Source of the DNA: Dysgonomonas sp. | Lineage (GTDB): Bacteria > Bacteroidota > Bacteroidia > Bacteroidales > Dysgonomonadaceae | Direction of reading: 5' to 3' | Assembly (NCBI GenBank): GCA_030151105.1 | Contig: JASLEN010000266.1 | Coordinates: 1-7,368 of the forward strand | Length of the DNA: 7,368 nucleotides | Shown: positions 1 to 6,297 of the stretch, in pieces | How positions within the stretch are numbered: the stretch's first letter is position 1 | Layout: every line of letters starts with the position of its first letter | The notes under the pieces: generated by a model | Told to the model about the DNA's origin: nothing | Seen by the model: the letters and a program-made list of their open reading frames with translations, nothing else | The model's database searches: none | Translations under genes and position numbers: made by a program

Positions 1-500
1 GAAATCCCTTTGATTACAATATCTTTATTGTCGATTGCAGTTGACAACTCCTCTTTCGATTTGTTATAGTCAGCTTCTGCCTGCTCCATTTCCTCACGAG
101 CAATAACCCCTCTTTCATAAAGTTGTTTTTGACGCTCATAAGCAAATTTAATTTGCTTCAAATTTATTTCAGCAACATTTACTCTAGACTCTGCATTATT
201 CAGCTGCGACACATCTGGCACTACTTGCACCACAGCAATGATATCACCTACCTTCACATAGTCGCCTGCTTCCTTGAGCACTTCTGAAATAATACCTGAA
301 ATTTGTGGTTTAATCAAAATCTCGTCTCTTGGAGATACCTTACCTGTAGCTACTGATGTTTTTTCTATATTTCCTTTCTCTACCTTATTAACCTCATAGA
401 CTACCTTTTTGGGTTGAGATTTTTCATATAAAAAATAGAAAGTCCCCAATATGACTACTCCTATGAGAACAAACAATAGTATTTTTAAAATCTTTTTCAT
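1..500 (-). CDS. Efflux periplasmic adaptor subunit (HlyD/MacA family), 3' end cut by window edge
   Basis: About 166 N-terminal residues are visible, starting at the ATG at 498-500 and running off the left edge without a stop. Residues 1-25 are a basic start (MKKILK) followed by a hydrophobic segment, fitting an inner-membrane anchor with the rest in the periplasm. Residues about 44-95 look like the first half of the membrane-proximal and lipoyl domains (SGIISEVLKEAGDYVKVGD around 68-86). From about residue 98 a polar, charged heptad-like helix begins, as in the coiled-coil hairpin of MacA/HlyD adaptors. Such adaptors link an inner-membrane ABC pump to an outer-membrane TolC-type channel. It is the last visible gene of the ABC efflux operon, 32 bases after the second permease. 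Family is clear; the exported substrate is unknown. Confidence 0.9.
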   Translation of the reverse strand, partial: MKKILKILLFVLIGVVILGTFYFLYEKSQPKKVVYEVNKVEKGNIEKTSVATGKVSPRDEILIKPQISGIISEVLKEAGDYVKVGDIIAVVQVVPDVSQLNNAESRVNVAEINLKQIKFAYERQKQLYERGVIAREEMEQAEADYNKSKEELSTAIDNKDIVIKGI

Positions 501-532
501 AAGTACTTTTATATATCTGTTTTTATTTATTT

Positions 533-1789
533 CTATTCGTCACGTATGGCATCTATCGCTTTCACTTTCAAAGCTCTCAAAGCTGGCATCACTCCTGCGA
601 GTAATCCCGAGAGAATCAATATTATCATGGAAATGATAGCCACATTAAATGTTACAAAGAGTGGAACAAAGATTGGACTTTCAGCAAACACATCAGCTAA
701 TGCAGAGTTCACCCCTTCCAATGTTGCAATACCCACTAAGAAACCAAGCATTCCTGCAATACTTGTGAGCACAAAACTTTCGCTCAATATCTGTATCATT
801 ATAGCCATTGGTTTAGCACCTAATGCACGCCGCACTCCTATTTCTCGTGTCCGTTCTCGCACTGTCACTAGCATAATATTACTAATGCCGATAATTCCCG
901 AAAAAAGAGCCCCTAAACCTACTAACCAAATCAAGAAATCTATGCCAAAAAATAATCCTTGAAACATCTGAAATACTTTTTCAATATTTTCACTACGCAC
1001 AGCCTTCTCATCAGTGGGCGAAATATTATTTGCAGTTCGCAAAATACCTTTCACCTCATCTTCGGTCACAGTCACAGGATAACCTGGCTTGGTAGTGCAG
1101 CTCAACAGGTGAATAACATCTCCATGATTGAAGGCTGTCTGCATGGTAGAGAATGGTAAATAAACTAATTCTTCTACACGACCCATAAAAGGGATATTAG
1201 CCTTAGGACTAACAACACCAATCACCTGAAAATAAATCCCATCAACTCGTATATATTGTCCTTCAGCAATTTCGCCTTTTTCAAATAAGGTTTCATACAC
1301 CATTTTTCCAATCACACAGACTTTCTTTTTTTGCTCTATATCTAGATAATTGAGGGTGCGCCCTTGCAAAATATATTGTCCCTCTACATGATAATGATCT
1401 GGATAGATTCCTCTTAAACCATATGATCCTGATTTTTGCCCTCGTACAATATTTTTATCCGAACCTCCTCCAAAAAGTATTGGTGAAATATACTCTACCG
1501 TTTTAGCTTTTTCTTTTATTAGATTTAGGTCTCTGTTAGTTACGTTCCACCAGCGTCCTTTTCTATATCCTTTGTATGCTTCACTCGTTCTATTAGACCA
1601 ATAGATACTAGAGTTGGATGCAATACCACCCACATTCTCATACATTCCCGTGCTTAGTCCATTGCCCACACCTATGAGAATGACTAACATGAATATTCCC
1701 CAAAACACACCAAAACCAGTCAAAGCGCTTCGAAGCTTATTTTTGGAAATGGTTGCCCATATTTCTTGCCAACTATCTAAATCAAACAT
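533..1789 (-). CDS. ABC transporter permease, MacB/FtsX type (second of a tandem pair)
   Basis: A 418-residue protein starting at ATG (1787-1789), with an A/G-rich stretch (AAAGAAAGAAG) just upstream that may serve in ribosome binding. It has the MacB layout: cytoplasmic start MFDLDSWQEI, TM1 about 21-41, a large periplasmic domain about 45-275 (MacB_PCD type), then TM2 about 280-308, TM3 about 332-356 and TM4 about 381-403 (FtsX domain). RERTREIGVRRALGA at 311-325 is the conserved cytoplasmic loop after TM2 that contacts the ATPase in FtsX-like permeases. It is 22 bases after a clear paralog, and both begin MFDxDS and share WGIFML. In MacB-type pumps two permease chains form a dimer that powers a periplasmic adaptor; here the two paralogs may form a heterodimer (inference). 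Substrate unknown. Confidence 0.92.
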   Translation of the reverse strand: MFDLDSWQEIWATISKNKLRSALTGFGVFWGIFMLVILIGVGNGLSTGMYENVGGIASNSSIYWSNRTSEAYKGYRKGRWWNVTNRDLNLIKEKAKTVEYISPILFGGGSDKNIVRGQKSGSYGLRGIYPDHYHVEGQYILQGRTLNYLDIEQKKKVCVIGKMVYETLFEKGEIAEGQYIRVDGIYFQVIGVVSPKANIPFMGRVEELVYLPFSTMQTAFNHGDVIHLLSCTTKPGYPVTVTEDEVKGILRTANNISPTDEKAVRSENIEKVFQMFQGLFFGIDFLIWLVGLGALFSGIIGISNIMLVTVRERTREIGVRRALGAKPMAIMIQILSESFVLTSIAGMLGFLVGIATLEGVNSALADVFAESPIFVPLFVTFNVAIISMIILILSGLLAGVMPALRALKVKAIDAIRDE

Positions 1790-1811
1790 CTTCTTTCTTT
1801 TCTATATTAAA

Positions 1812-3050
1812 TTAGTCAGCTCTCATAGCCTCTATCGGGCTCACTTTGGTTGCTTTCAACGCTGGAAGTAAGCCTGCCGAAACACCAGCAACTATAAGCA
1901 CTAAGGTTGCTAATATCACCACACCTAAATCTACCGTTGGGTCTCTAAAAGGTGCACCTTCAGCACTTCCCATCAGACTACTAATACCCTCTGTCAATCC
2001 CACACCTAACACAATGCCCACATAACCAGCGACGGTGGTAATGAGAATTGCCTCCATTATTATCAGACGAAGTATAGAGCTAGGAGTTGCTCCCAATGCT
2101 TTTCTAATACCTATTTCCTTAGTACGTTCCTTTACTGTAATCAGCATAATATTACCCACACCCACTATTCCAGCCATCAAAGATGCAATACCTATAACCC
2201 ATATAAAAAGCTTAATAGCCATCAACATTGCATTTGTCTCCTCTGCTTGTTTTGCAGTATTCCAAATATACAACGTAGATCTATCTTGTGGGTCGAAAGT
2301 ATGTAGCTGTCCAAACTTCTCTCTCACTTTTTCTATGAATGCGTCATTCTCTTTCTCCCCATGTACTCCTTTGATTGTAAAATCAATTTGACCAAATCCG
2401 TAGCCTCCACTATAAAGCATTTGTGCTGTAGAAAAAGGGATATAAGCAGGTGGATTGTTTGATGTGTTTTCTGTATCATAAATCCCAATCACCTGAAAGG
2501 CAATACCATCGGCTATCACATACTTACCCATTGGCTCTGCTCCTTTGAAAAGGATGGTCTCCATCTCTCTACTGATGACAATTACTTTCCTTCGACTAGA
2601 GATATCCATCTTATTCAAAAAACGTCCACTATTGCTCAACACTTTTAGATTATTGATATACTGCGCATCATCAGTAACGCCCTGCAATCTCCACGAGCCA
2701 TACTCTTCACCATAGCTCACTGTGGCAGATCGTCCAACAGTGACAGAAACATATTCAACCTCAGGTAACTTGTTTCTTACTAAGTCATAATCTCTTTCAT
2801 CAAAACGGATTGCCCTATTTGTAGGCATCCCTTTGTAAGGTATAGAGGTACTTCCTGGCCAGATGGTAACTGAATTGAGAGCTCGCCCTGAAAAATTGGA
2901 AGAGACTCCATTCTGCAAGCCATTCCCTGCACCCAGTAGAATAATAAGCATAAAGATTCCCCACGCTACAGCAATTCCAGTAAGTGCTGTCCGCATCTTA
3001 TTCTTGCCTATCGTAGAGCCAATCTCTCTTAATGAATCAAAATCAAACAT
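1812..3050 (-). CDS. ABC transporter permease, MacB/FtsX type (first of a tandem pair)
   Basis: A 412-residue protein starting at ATG (3048-3050), only 5 bases after the ATPase stop, so the two are probably translationally linked. The N-terminus MFDFDSLREIGSTIGKNKMR leads into TM1 about 21-41, followed by a periplasmic domain about 45-270. TM2 is about 276-305, TM3 about 328-352 and TM4 about 375-398. The loop KERTKEIGIRKALGA (307-321) is the hallmark of FtsX-fold permeases next to the ATPase interface. The end, LLPALKATKVSPIEAMRAD, is typical of the family. It has no ATPase domain, unlike E. coli MacB, which fuses ATPase and permease; here the ATPase is a separate gene. Similarity to the next gene is strongest at the N-terminus, TM1 and the FtsX domain and weaker in the periplasmic part, consistent with divergence after duplication. 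Confidence 0.92.
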   Translation of the reverse strand: MFDFDSLREIGSTIGKNKMRTALTGIAVAWGIFMLIILLGAGNGLQNGVSSNFSGRALNSVTIWPGSTSIPYKGMPTNRAIRFDERDYDLVRNKLPEVEYVSVTVGRSATVSYGEEYGSWRLQGVTDDAQYINNLKVLSNSGRFLNKMDISSRRKVIVISREMETILFKGAEPMGKYVIADGIAFQVIGIYDTENTSNNPPAYIPFSTAQMLYSGGYGFGQIDFTIKGVHGEKENDAFIEKVREKFGQLHTFDPQDRSTLYIWNTAKQAEETNAMLMAIKLFIWVIGIASLMAGIVGVGNIMLITVKERTKEIGIRKALGATPSSILRLIIMEAILITTVAGYVGIVLGVGLTEGISSLMGSAEGAPFRDPTVDLGVVILATLVLIVAGVSAGLLPALKATKVSPIEAMRAD

Positions 3051-3055
3051 CTGCT

Positions 3056-3751
3056 TTATAAATTTATTACAGGGTTTTCATTGATTATGATATCGCCGAT
3101 TTTTCCATCCTTTATATGTATTACTCTATCTGTAGCATCAGCCACTCCTTGCTCGTGTGTAACAATCAGCATGGTAATATTTTCTTTTTGATTGATTTCT
3201 CTCAAAAGCTTCATCACCTCCTGAGATGTTTTACTATCCAAGGCTCCTGTTGGCTCATCGGCTAAGATGATTTGCGGTTTAGACAATAGTGCACGAGCAA
3301 TAGCCACACGTTGCTTCTGCCCTCCCGATAACTCGTTAGGTAGATGATTGGCGTGAGATGCTAATCCCATCTTATCTAAATATTCCAATGCCAGTTCGTT
3401 TCTCTTCTTACGATTAACCCCTTGATAATAGAGAGGAAGTGCCACATTTTCTAAAGCATTCTTGAACGAGATAAGATTGAAAGACTGGAAAATAAATCCA
3501 ACTTTTCTGTTACGCAATTCGGCAGCTCTATTCTCTGACAAATCTTTTATCAAAACTCCGTCCAAATAGTACTCTCCTGTATCGTAAGTATCTAACACTC
3601 CTAGAATGTTCAAAAGCGTTGACTTACCCGAACCTGATGCCCCCATAATGGATATGAACTCTCCTTCTTCCACATCCATATTGATTCCTTTGAGCACATG
3701 TAATGGTGATGCACCATGGTAAGTCTTATTTAAGTTGCGTATTCTGATCAA
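3056..3751 (-). CDS. ABC transporter ATP-binding protein (MacB/LolD class), TTG start
   Basis: A 231-residue single-domain ATPase for the permeases that follow. All nucleotide-binding motifs are present: Walker A GASGSGKST at 37-45, Q-loop Q89 in FQSFNL, signature LSGGQ at 141-145, Walker B IILADEP at 161-167 with catalytic E166, D-loop ALD at 170-172, and switch histidine H199. The NELSGGQKQRVAIARAL and ADEPTGALD forms are those of the MacB/LolD (type VII) group. The only plausible start is TTG at 3749-3751, giving MIRIRNLNKTYHG; there is no in-frame ATG upstream before two stop codons (TAA TAA), and the TTG start gives the usual family N-terminus. It is first in the efflux operon and is divergent from pyrB. 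I saw no TAnnTTTG promoter upstream of it. Confidence 0.93.
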   Translation of the reverse strand: MIRIRNLNKTYHGASPLHVLKGINMDVEEGEFISIMGASGSGKSTLLNILGVLDTYDTGEYYLDGVLIKDLSENRAAELRNRKVGFIFQSFNLISFKNALENVALPLYYQGVNRKKRNELALEYLDKMGLASHANHLPNELSGGQKQRVAIARALLSKPQIILADEPTGALDSKTSQEVMKLLREINQKENITMLIVTHEQGVADATDRVIHIKDGKIGDIIINENPVINL

Positions 3752-3794
3752 TGTGTATAATTATTAATAGTTATTTCCTCGTCTAATATTTTTT

Positions 3795-3846
3795 AAAGTA
3801 AGATGTTACTTTTCATTATATGTAACATTATAGGGAAAAAGGTTAC
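3795..3846. promoter_or_regulatory. Cluster of inverted GTTAC/GTAAC elements upstream of the efflux operon
   Basis: Directly visible: a perfect 7-bp inverted repeat AAAGTAA-GATG-TTACTTT (3795-3812); a second 7-bp inverted repeat ATGTTAC (3803-3809) and GTAACAT (3822-3828) with a 12-base gap; and a third GTTAC at 3842-3846. The elements lie 45-95 bases upstream of the ATPase start, where a promoter would be expected. They could be an operator for a dimeric repressor of the efflux genes or a hairpin in the 5' leader. Short A/T-rich palindromes also arise by chance, so the functional call is inference. Confidence 0.35.
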
Positions 3847-3943
3847 AAGATTTGATGTTTTTAACATTTAGCTAGACAGATGGTACTATAGAACAGATGA
3901 ATGGAAAGCAAAATAACAGTATAAAAATAATACTTGATGATGA

Positions 3944-3977
3944 TTTGGCAGATATACAAATAAAGTAATTATATTTG
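3944..3977 (+). promoter_or_regulatory. Bacteroidetes-type promoter for the pyrL-like leader and pyrBI
   Basis: TATATTTG at 3970-3977 is an exact match to the Bacteroidetes -7 consensus TAnnTTTG. TTTG at 3944-3947 provides the -33 element, with a 22-base gap. Transcription would start near 3983-3986, giving a leader RNA of about 160 bases before pyrB and only about 17 bases before the leader ORF. The same -7 box and the same 22-base spacing occur in the promoter at 6846-6879 on the other strand. Confidence 0.72.
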
Positions 3978-4001
3978 CATACAGATTACAAACAAGCAGC
4001 A

Positions 4002-4148
4002 ATGAAACAGAATTTTAATAAAAAGACTGAATTGAGCGACCATATCGCCGCTGCCAACGATTTATATATTAGTATCCTCGGAGTATTATTCTTCGGGGAT
4101 ATTTTTTGTCCTAAAACTAGCAAGTCCATAAAATATATAACAGCATGA
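4002..4148 (+). CDS. Candidate pyrBI leader peptide, 48 aa, overlapping the pyrB start
   Basis: An open frame of 48 codons starts at ATG 4002 and ends with TGA at 4146-4148, which overlaps the pyrB start in an ATGA arrangement. It begins MKQNFNKKTELSDH and ends KSIKYITA; residues 21-35 are hydrophobic. I recognise no protein family. Codons 24-36 run through the terminator hairpin and its T tract (GDIFCP is read from the right arm and the T run). In E. coli the pyrBI leader also encodes a short peptide (44 codons) whose frame passes through the attenuator, so translation can block terminator folding. The peptide sequence probably matters less than the act of translation. A coincidental ORF cannot be excluded, but its start just after the promoter, its length, the hairpin inside it and the ATGA overlap together argue for a real leader. 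Confidence 0.62.
   Translation: MKQNFNKKTELSDHIAAANDLYISILGVLFFGDIFCPKTSKSIKYITA
4071..4107 (+). terminator. Intrinsic terminator / attenuator in the pyrBI leader
   Basis: The left arm 4071-4083 pairs with the right arm 4091-4103 over 13 base pairs, including three G-U pairs, with a 7-base loop TATTATT (4084-4090). The core is CCTCGGAG against CTTCGGGG. Six T residues follow directly (4102-4107), the first two of which pair in the stem. It lies downstream of the promoter, inside the leader ORF, and its T run ends 37 bases before pyrB. A constitutive terminator there would silence the operon, so it is most simply read as an attenuator. A ribosome on codons 20-28 would cover the left arm and allow read-through. 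Confidence 0.75.
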
Positions 4149-5062
4149 AAAGTTTAGTTTCTATTAAAGATTATTCAAAAGAAGATATTCTTAGGATTTT
4201 AAGTCTCGCCGAAAAGTTTGATAAAAATCCCAATCAGCGTATTTTACTCGGCAAGGTGTGTGCTACGCTTTTCTTCGAACCATCTACTCGAACAAGACTC
4301 AGTTTTGAGACAGCATTCAACAGACTTGGCGCACGTGTGATTGGTTTTGCAGATATCGCAACCACAAGTTCTACCAAGGGAGAGTCGTTGAAAGACACTA
4401 TCAAAATGGTGCAAAACTATGCAGATATCATCGTCATGCGTCATCACTTGGAAGGAGCTGCTAGGTATGCCTCGGAGGTGTCAGATATTCCTATCATCAA
4501 CGCTGGAGATGGAGCCAATCAGCATCCTACGCAAACCATGCTAGATATATATTCGATTTATAAGACACAGGGCACTTTAGAGAATCTGACCATTACGATG
4601 GTGGGAGACTTGAAGTATGGCAGAACTGTTCATTCTCTTATCATTGGCATGTCTCACTTCAATCCTACCTTCAACTTCATAGCGCCTGATGAATTGAAGA
4701 TACCAGAGGTTTATAAAAACTTCTGTGACGATAATAATATAAAATATACGGAGAACTCCGACTTTTCGACGGATATCATCAATCAATCAGACATTTTGTA
4801 TATGACTCGTGTACAACGTGAACGTTTTACCGACCTCATGGAATATGAGAAAGTAAAAAATGTATATATATTGAGAAAGAGCATGATAGAGGATAGCAAG
4901 GATAATCTAAGAATTCTGCATCCACTACCACGTGTAAAAGAGATAGAACAGGATGTAGATGACAGTCCTAAAGCATATTACTTTGAACAGGCTAAGAATG
5001 GAGTTTTCACTCGACAAGCTGTTATCTGCGATATATTAAACATTTCTGATCAAATAAAATAA
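4145..5062 (+). CDS. pyrB: Aspartate carbamoyltransferase, catalytic chain
   Basis: A 305-residue enzyme (E. coli PyrB is about 310) that condenses carbamoyl phosphate with L-aspartate to N-carbamoyl-L-aspartate, the committed step of pyrimidine synthesis, in the cytoplasm. The carbamoyl-phosphate signature STRTR is at 47-51 within FFEPSTRTRLSFE. The mobile loop with catalytic lysine is TTSSTKGES, K78. VMRHHLEGAAR supplies the conserved arginine, GDGANQHPTQT is the conserved active-site motif, and MVGDLKYGRTVHS begins the aspartate domain. MTRVQRERF and HPLPR complete the aspartate-binding site. Start is the ATG at 4145, overlapping the leader ORF stop; no Shine-Dalgarno is visible, and reinitiation from the leader may supply ribosomes. 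pyrI follows after 10 bases, so the enzyme is expected to be the allosteric class B holoenzyme. Confidence 0.98.
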   Translation: MKSLVSIKDYSKEDILRILSLAEKFDKNPNQRILLGKVCATLFFEPSTRTRLSFETAFNRLGARVIGFADIATTSSTKGESLKDTIKMVQNYADIIVMRHHLEGAARYASEVSDIPIINAGDGANQHPTQTMLDIYSIYKTQGTLENLTITMVGDLKYGRTVHSLIIGMSHFNPTFNFIAPDELKIPEVYKNFCDDNNIKYTENSDFSTDIINQSDILYMTRVQRERFTDLMEYEKVKNVYILRKSMIEDSKDNLRILHPLPRVKEIEQDVDDSPKAYYFEQAKNGVFTRQAVICDILNISDQIK

Positions 5063-5072
5063 GTAGAAGAAA

Positions 5073-5534
5073 ATGGGAAAACAAATAAAAGAGCTACAAG
5101 TAGCTGCACTTTGTAATGGTACAGCAATAGATCATATTCCGTCCAATATATTATTTAAAGTAGTATCACTGCTAAAGCTTGAATCTATTGCAGATAGAAT
5201 TACGATTGGAAACAATCTAGAGAGCCACAAAATGGGTACGAAAGGAATTATAAAAGTATCTGACCGTTTTTTTGAAGGACATGAAATTAATAAACTAGCA
5301 GTCATTGCCCCCAACATTGTCCTAAATGTCATCAGAAATTACGAAGTGGTGGAGAAAAAACGCGCTACTCTACCTGATACTATTCGCGATATTGTGAAAT
5401 GTAAAAATCCAAAGTGTATCACAAATAATGAACCAATGTCAACACACTTTTTGGTGACTGACAAAGAGAATGTTACGCTTAGATGCCATTATTGTGATGT
5501 AAAAATTAAACGAGATGAAATAGAGCTTAGATAA
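5073..5534 (+). CDS. pyrI: Aspartate carbamoyltransferase regulatory chain
   Basis: A 153-residue protein, the same size as E. coli PyrI, that binds PyrB trimers and makes the enzyme responsive to nucleotides (CTP/UTP inhibition, ATP activation in the well-studied enzyme). The nucleotide-binding domain has NGTAIDHIP (D20, H21), K57 and K61 in KMGTKGIIK, N85, and NYEVVEKKR (Y90, K95), all matching known effector contacts. The C-terminal zinc domain has the four cysteines C110, C115, C138 and C141 (C-x4-C and C-x2-C), needed to hold the catalytic chain. It starts at ATG 5073, with AGAAGAAA just upstream, a weak purine-rich ribosome-binding signal. It is co-transcribed with pyrB. Its last codons lie within a hairpin and overlap the end of the convergent gene by 8 bases. 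Confidence 0.98.
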   Translation: MGKQIKELQVAALCNGTAIDHIPSNILFKVVSLLKLESIADRITIGNNLESHKMGTKGIIKVSDRFFEGHEINKLAVIAPNIVLNVIRNYEVVEKKRATLPDTIRDIVKCKNPKCITNNEPMSTHFLVTDKENVTLRCHYCDVKIKRDEIELR

Positions 5535-5543
5535 TAAGCTCTA
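5521..5543. terminator. Perfect 9-bp hairpin across the overlapping stops of pyrI and the phnP-like gene
   Basis: TAGAGCTTA (5521-5529) and TAAGCTCTA (5535-5543) are exact inverted repeats around a GATAA loop. Both convergent stop codons (5532-5534 on plus, 5527-5529 on minus) lie in it. The position suits a bidirectional terminator. However, no strong T run follows: plus continues GTCCGTC and minus continues TTTCATC. Termination efficiency is therefore uncertain and the hairpin may instead protect 3' ends. Confidence 0.5.
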
Positions 5544-6285
5544 GTCCGTCGTAAGCAAAATGCATGCCTTCGGGAAGCTTCGCATCTTCTACAGCATGTA
5601 AGCCCATGCTATGCGACATGTGAATAAAATAAGCTTCCTTAGGATTGATACGCTTCACCACTTCTATCGCTTGCTCTATCGTTTGATGAGAGATATGTTC
5701 CTCGTGACGCAATGCACTTATAACCAAGGCATCTAAATTCTTTAGCTTACCATACTCCTCCTCTGGAATAGTTTTCACATCTGTCAAATAGGCAAAGTCA
5801 GCTATACGATACCCAAAGATAGGCAGCTTATAATGCAGTACAGTTATAGGTTCAATCTCTATATCTTCTACTACAAAGTGCTCATTATCGGCAATAGTAT
5901 GTAATAGAATATTAGGTACACCAGGATATTTCTTTTCTGCAAAACAATAAGGAATTCTAATTCGAAGAGCATCTGCTGTCAGACGATTAGCATAAACATC
6001 TACATCTCCAAATTTTCCAAAAGTGCGTAAATCATCTATCCCCGACACATGATCATAATGTTCGTGTGTAAGCAAGACGGCATCAAGCTTAGCAAAAGGT
6101 TCATTAATAATCTGTGCTTTGAAATCTGGTCCGCAATCAATCAAGATGCGCTTGCCTTGTGTAGAAACTAAAACAGACGCTCTACTGCGTCTGTCTCTTA
6201 TATCGTTTGAAGTACATACTGGACATTTACAACCAATTTCGGGAGTGCCAATTGATCCACCTGTACCTAAAAATTTAATCTTCAT
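5527..6285 (-). CDS. PhnP-like metallo-beta-lactamase-fold phosphodiesterase
   Basis: A 252-residue cytoplasmic hydrolase, the same length as E. coli PhnP. The metal motif THEHYDH is at 73-79 (H74, H76, D78, H79); H151, D169 and H222/H225 supply the remaining ligands. The N-terminal C19-x-C21-x2-C24 cluster, with a C-terminal histidine, matches the extra structural zinc site of PhnP, and H200 lies where PhnP has a catalytic histidine. PhnP cleaves cyclic phosphodiesters such as 5-phosphoribosyl 1,2-cyclic phosphate. No phosphonate (phn) genes are near, so the substrate here may differ. I chose the ATG at 6283-6285; a longer reading from TTG at 6292-6294 would add only three residues before MKIKFLGTG, where the family normally starts. 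It lies 12 bases behind the SPOR lipoprotein gene and shares its promoter. Confidence 0.9.
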   Translation of the reverse strand: MKIKFLGTGGSIGTPEIGCKCPVCTSNDIRDRRSRASVLVSTQGKRILIDCGPDFKAQIINEPFAKLDAVLLTHEHYDHVSGIDDLRTFGKFGDVDVYANRLTADALRIRIPYCFAEKKYPGVPNILLHTIADNEHFVVEDIEIEPITVLHYKLPIFGYRIADFAYLTDVKTIPEEEYGKLKNLDALVISALRHEEHISHQTIEQAIEVVKRINPKEAYFIHMSHSMGLHAVEDAKLPEGMHFAYDGLELII

Positions 6286-6297
6286 GTGTTGCAAATA

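Noticed and set aside
546..962. Open frame of 138 codons on the plus strand
   Set aside because: It is the antisense shadow of the second permease, whose domains and family motifs are clear on the minus strand; the shadow has no recognisable family.
2035..2391. Open frame of 118 codons on the plus strand
   Set aside because: Antisense to the first permease and without any supporting motif or initiation signal.
3752..3900. Promoter of the efflux operon
   Set aside because: No TAnnTTTG match on the minus strand was found; nearest candidates at 3909-3916 and 3957-3964 each miss the second base of the -7 box, so no promoter was called.
4036..4048. GCGA-CCATA-TCGC small hairpin as a separate regulatory element
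   Set aside because: Only 4 bp, too weak alone; mentioned only as a possible pause hairpin within the attenuator hypothesis.
6286..6294. TTG start adding three residues to the phnP-like protein
   Set aside because: The ATG at 6283-6285 gives the family N-terminus MKIKFLGTG and the same length as PhnP; the TTG extension adds nothing recognisable.
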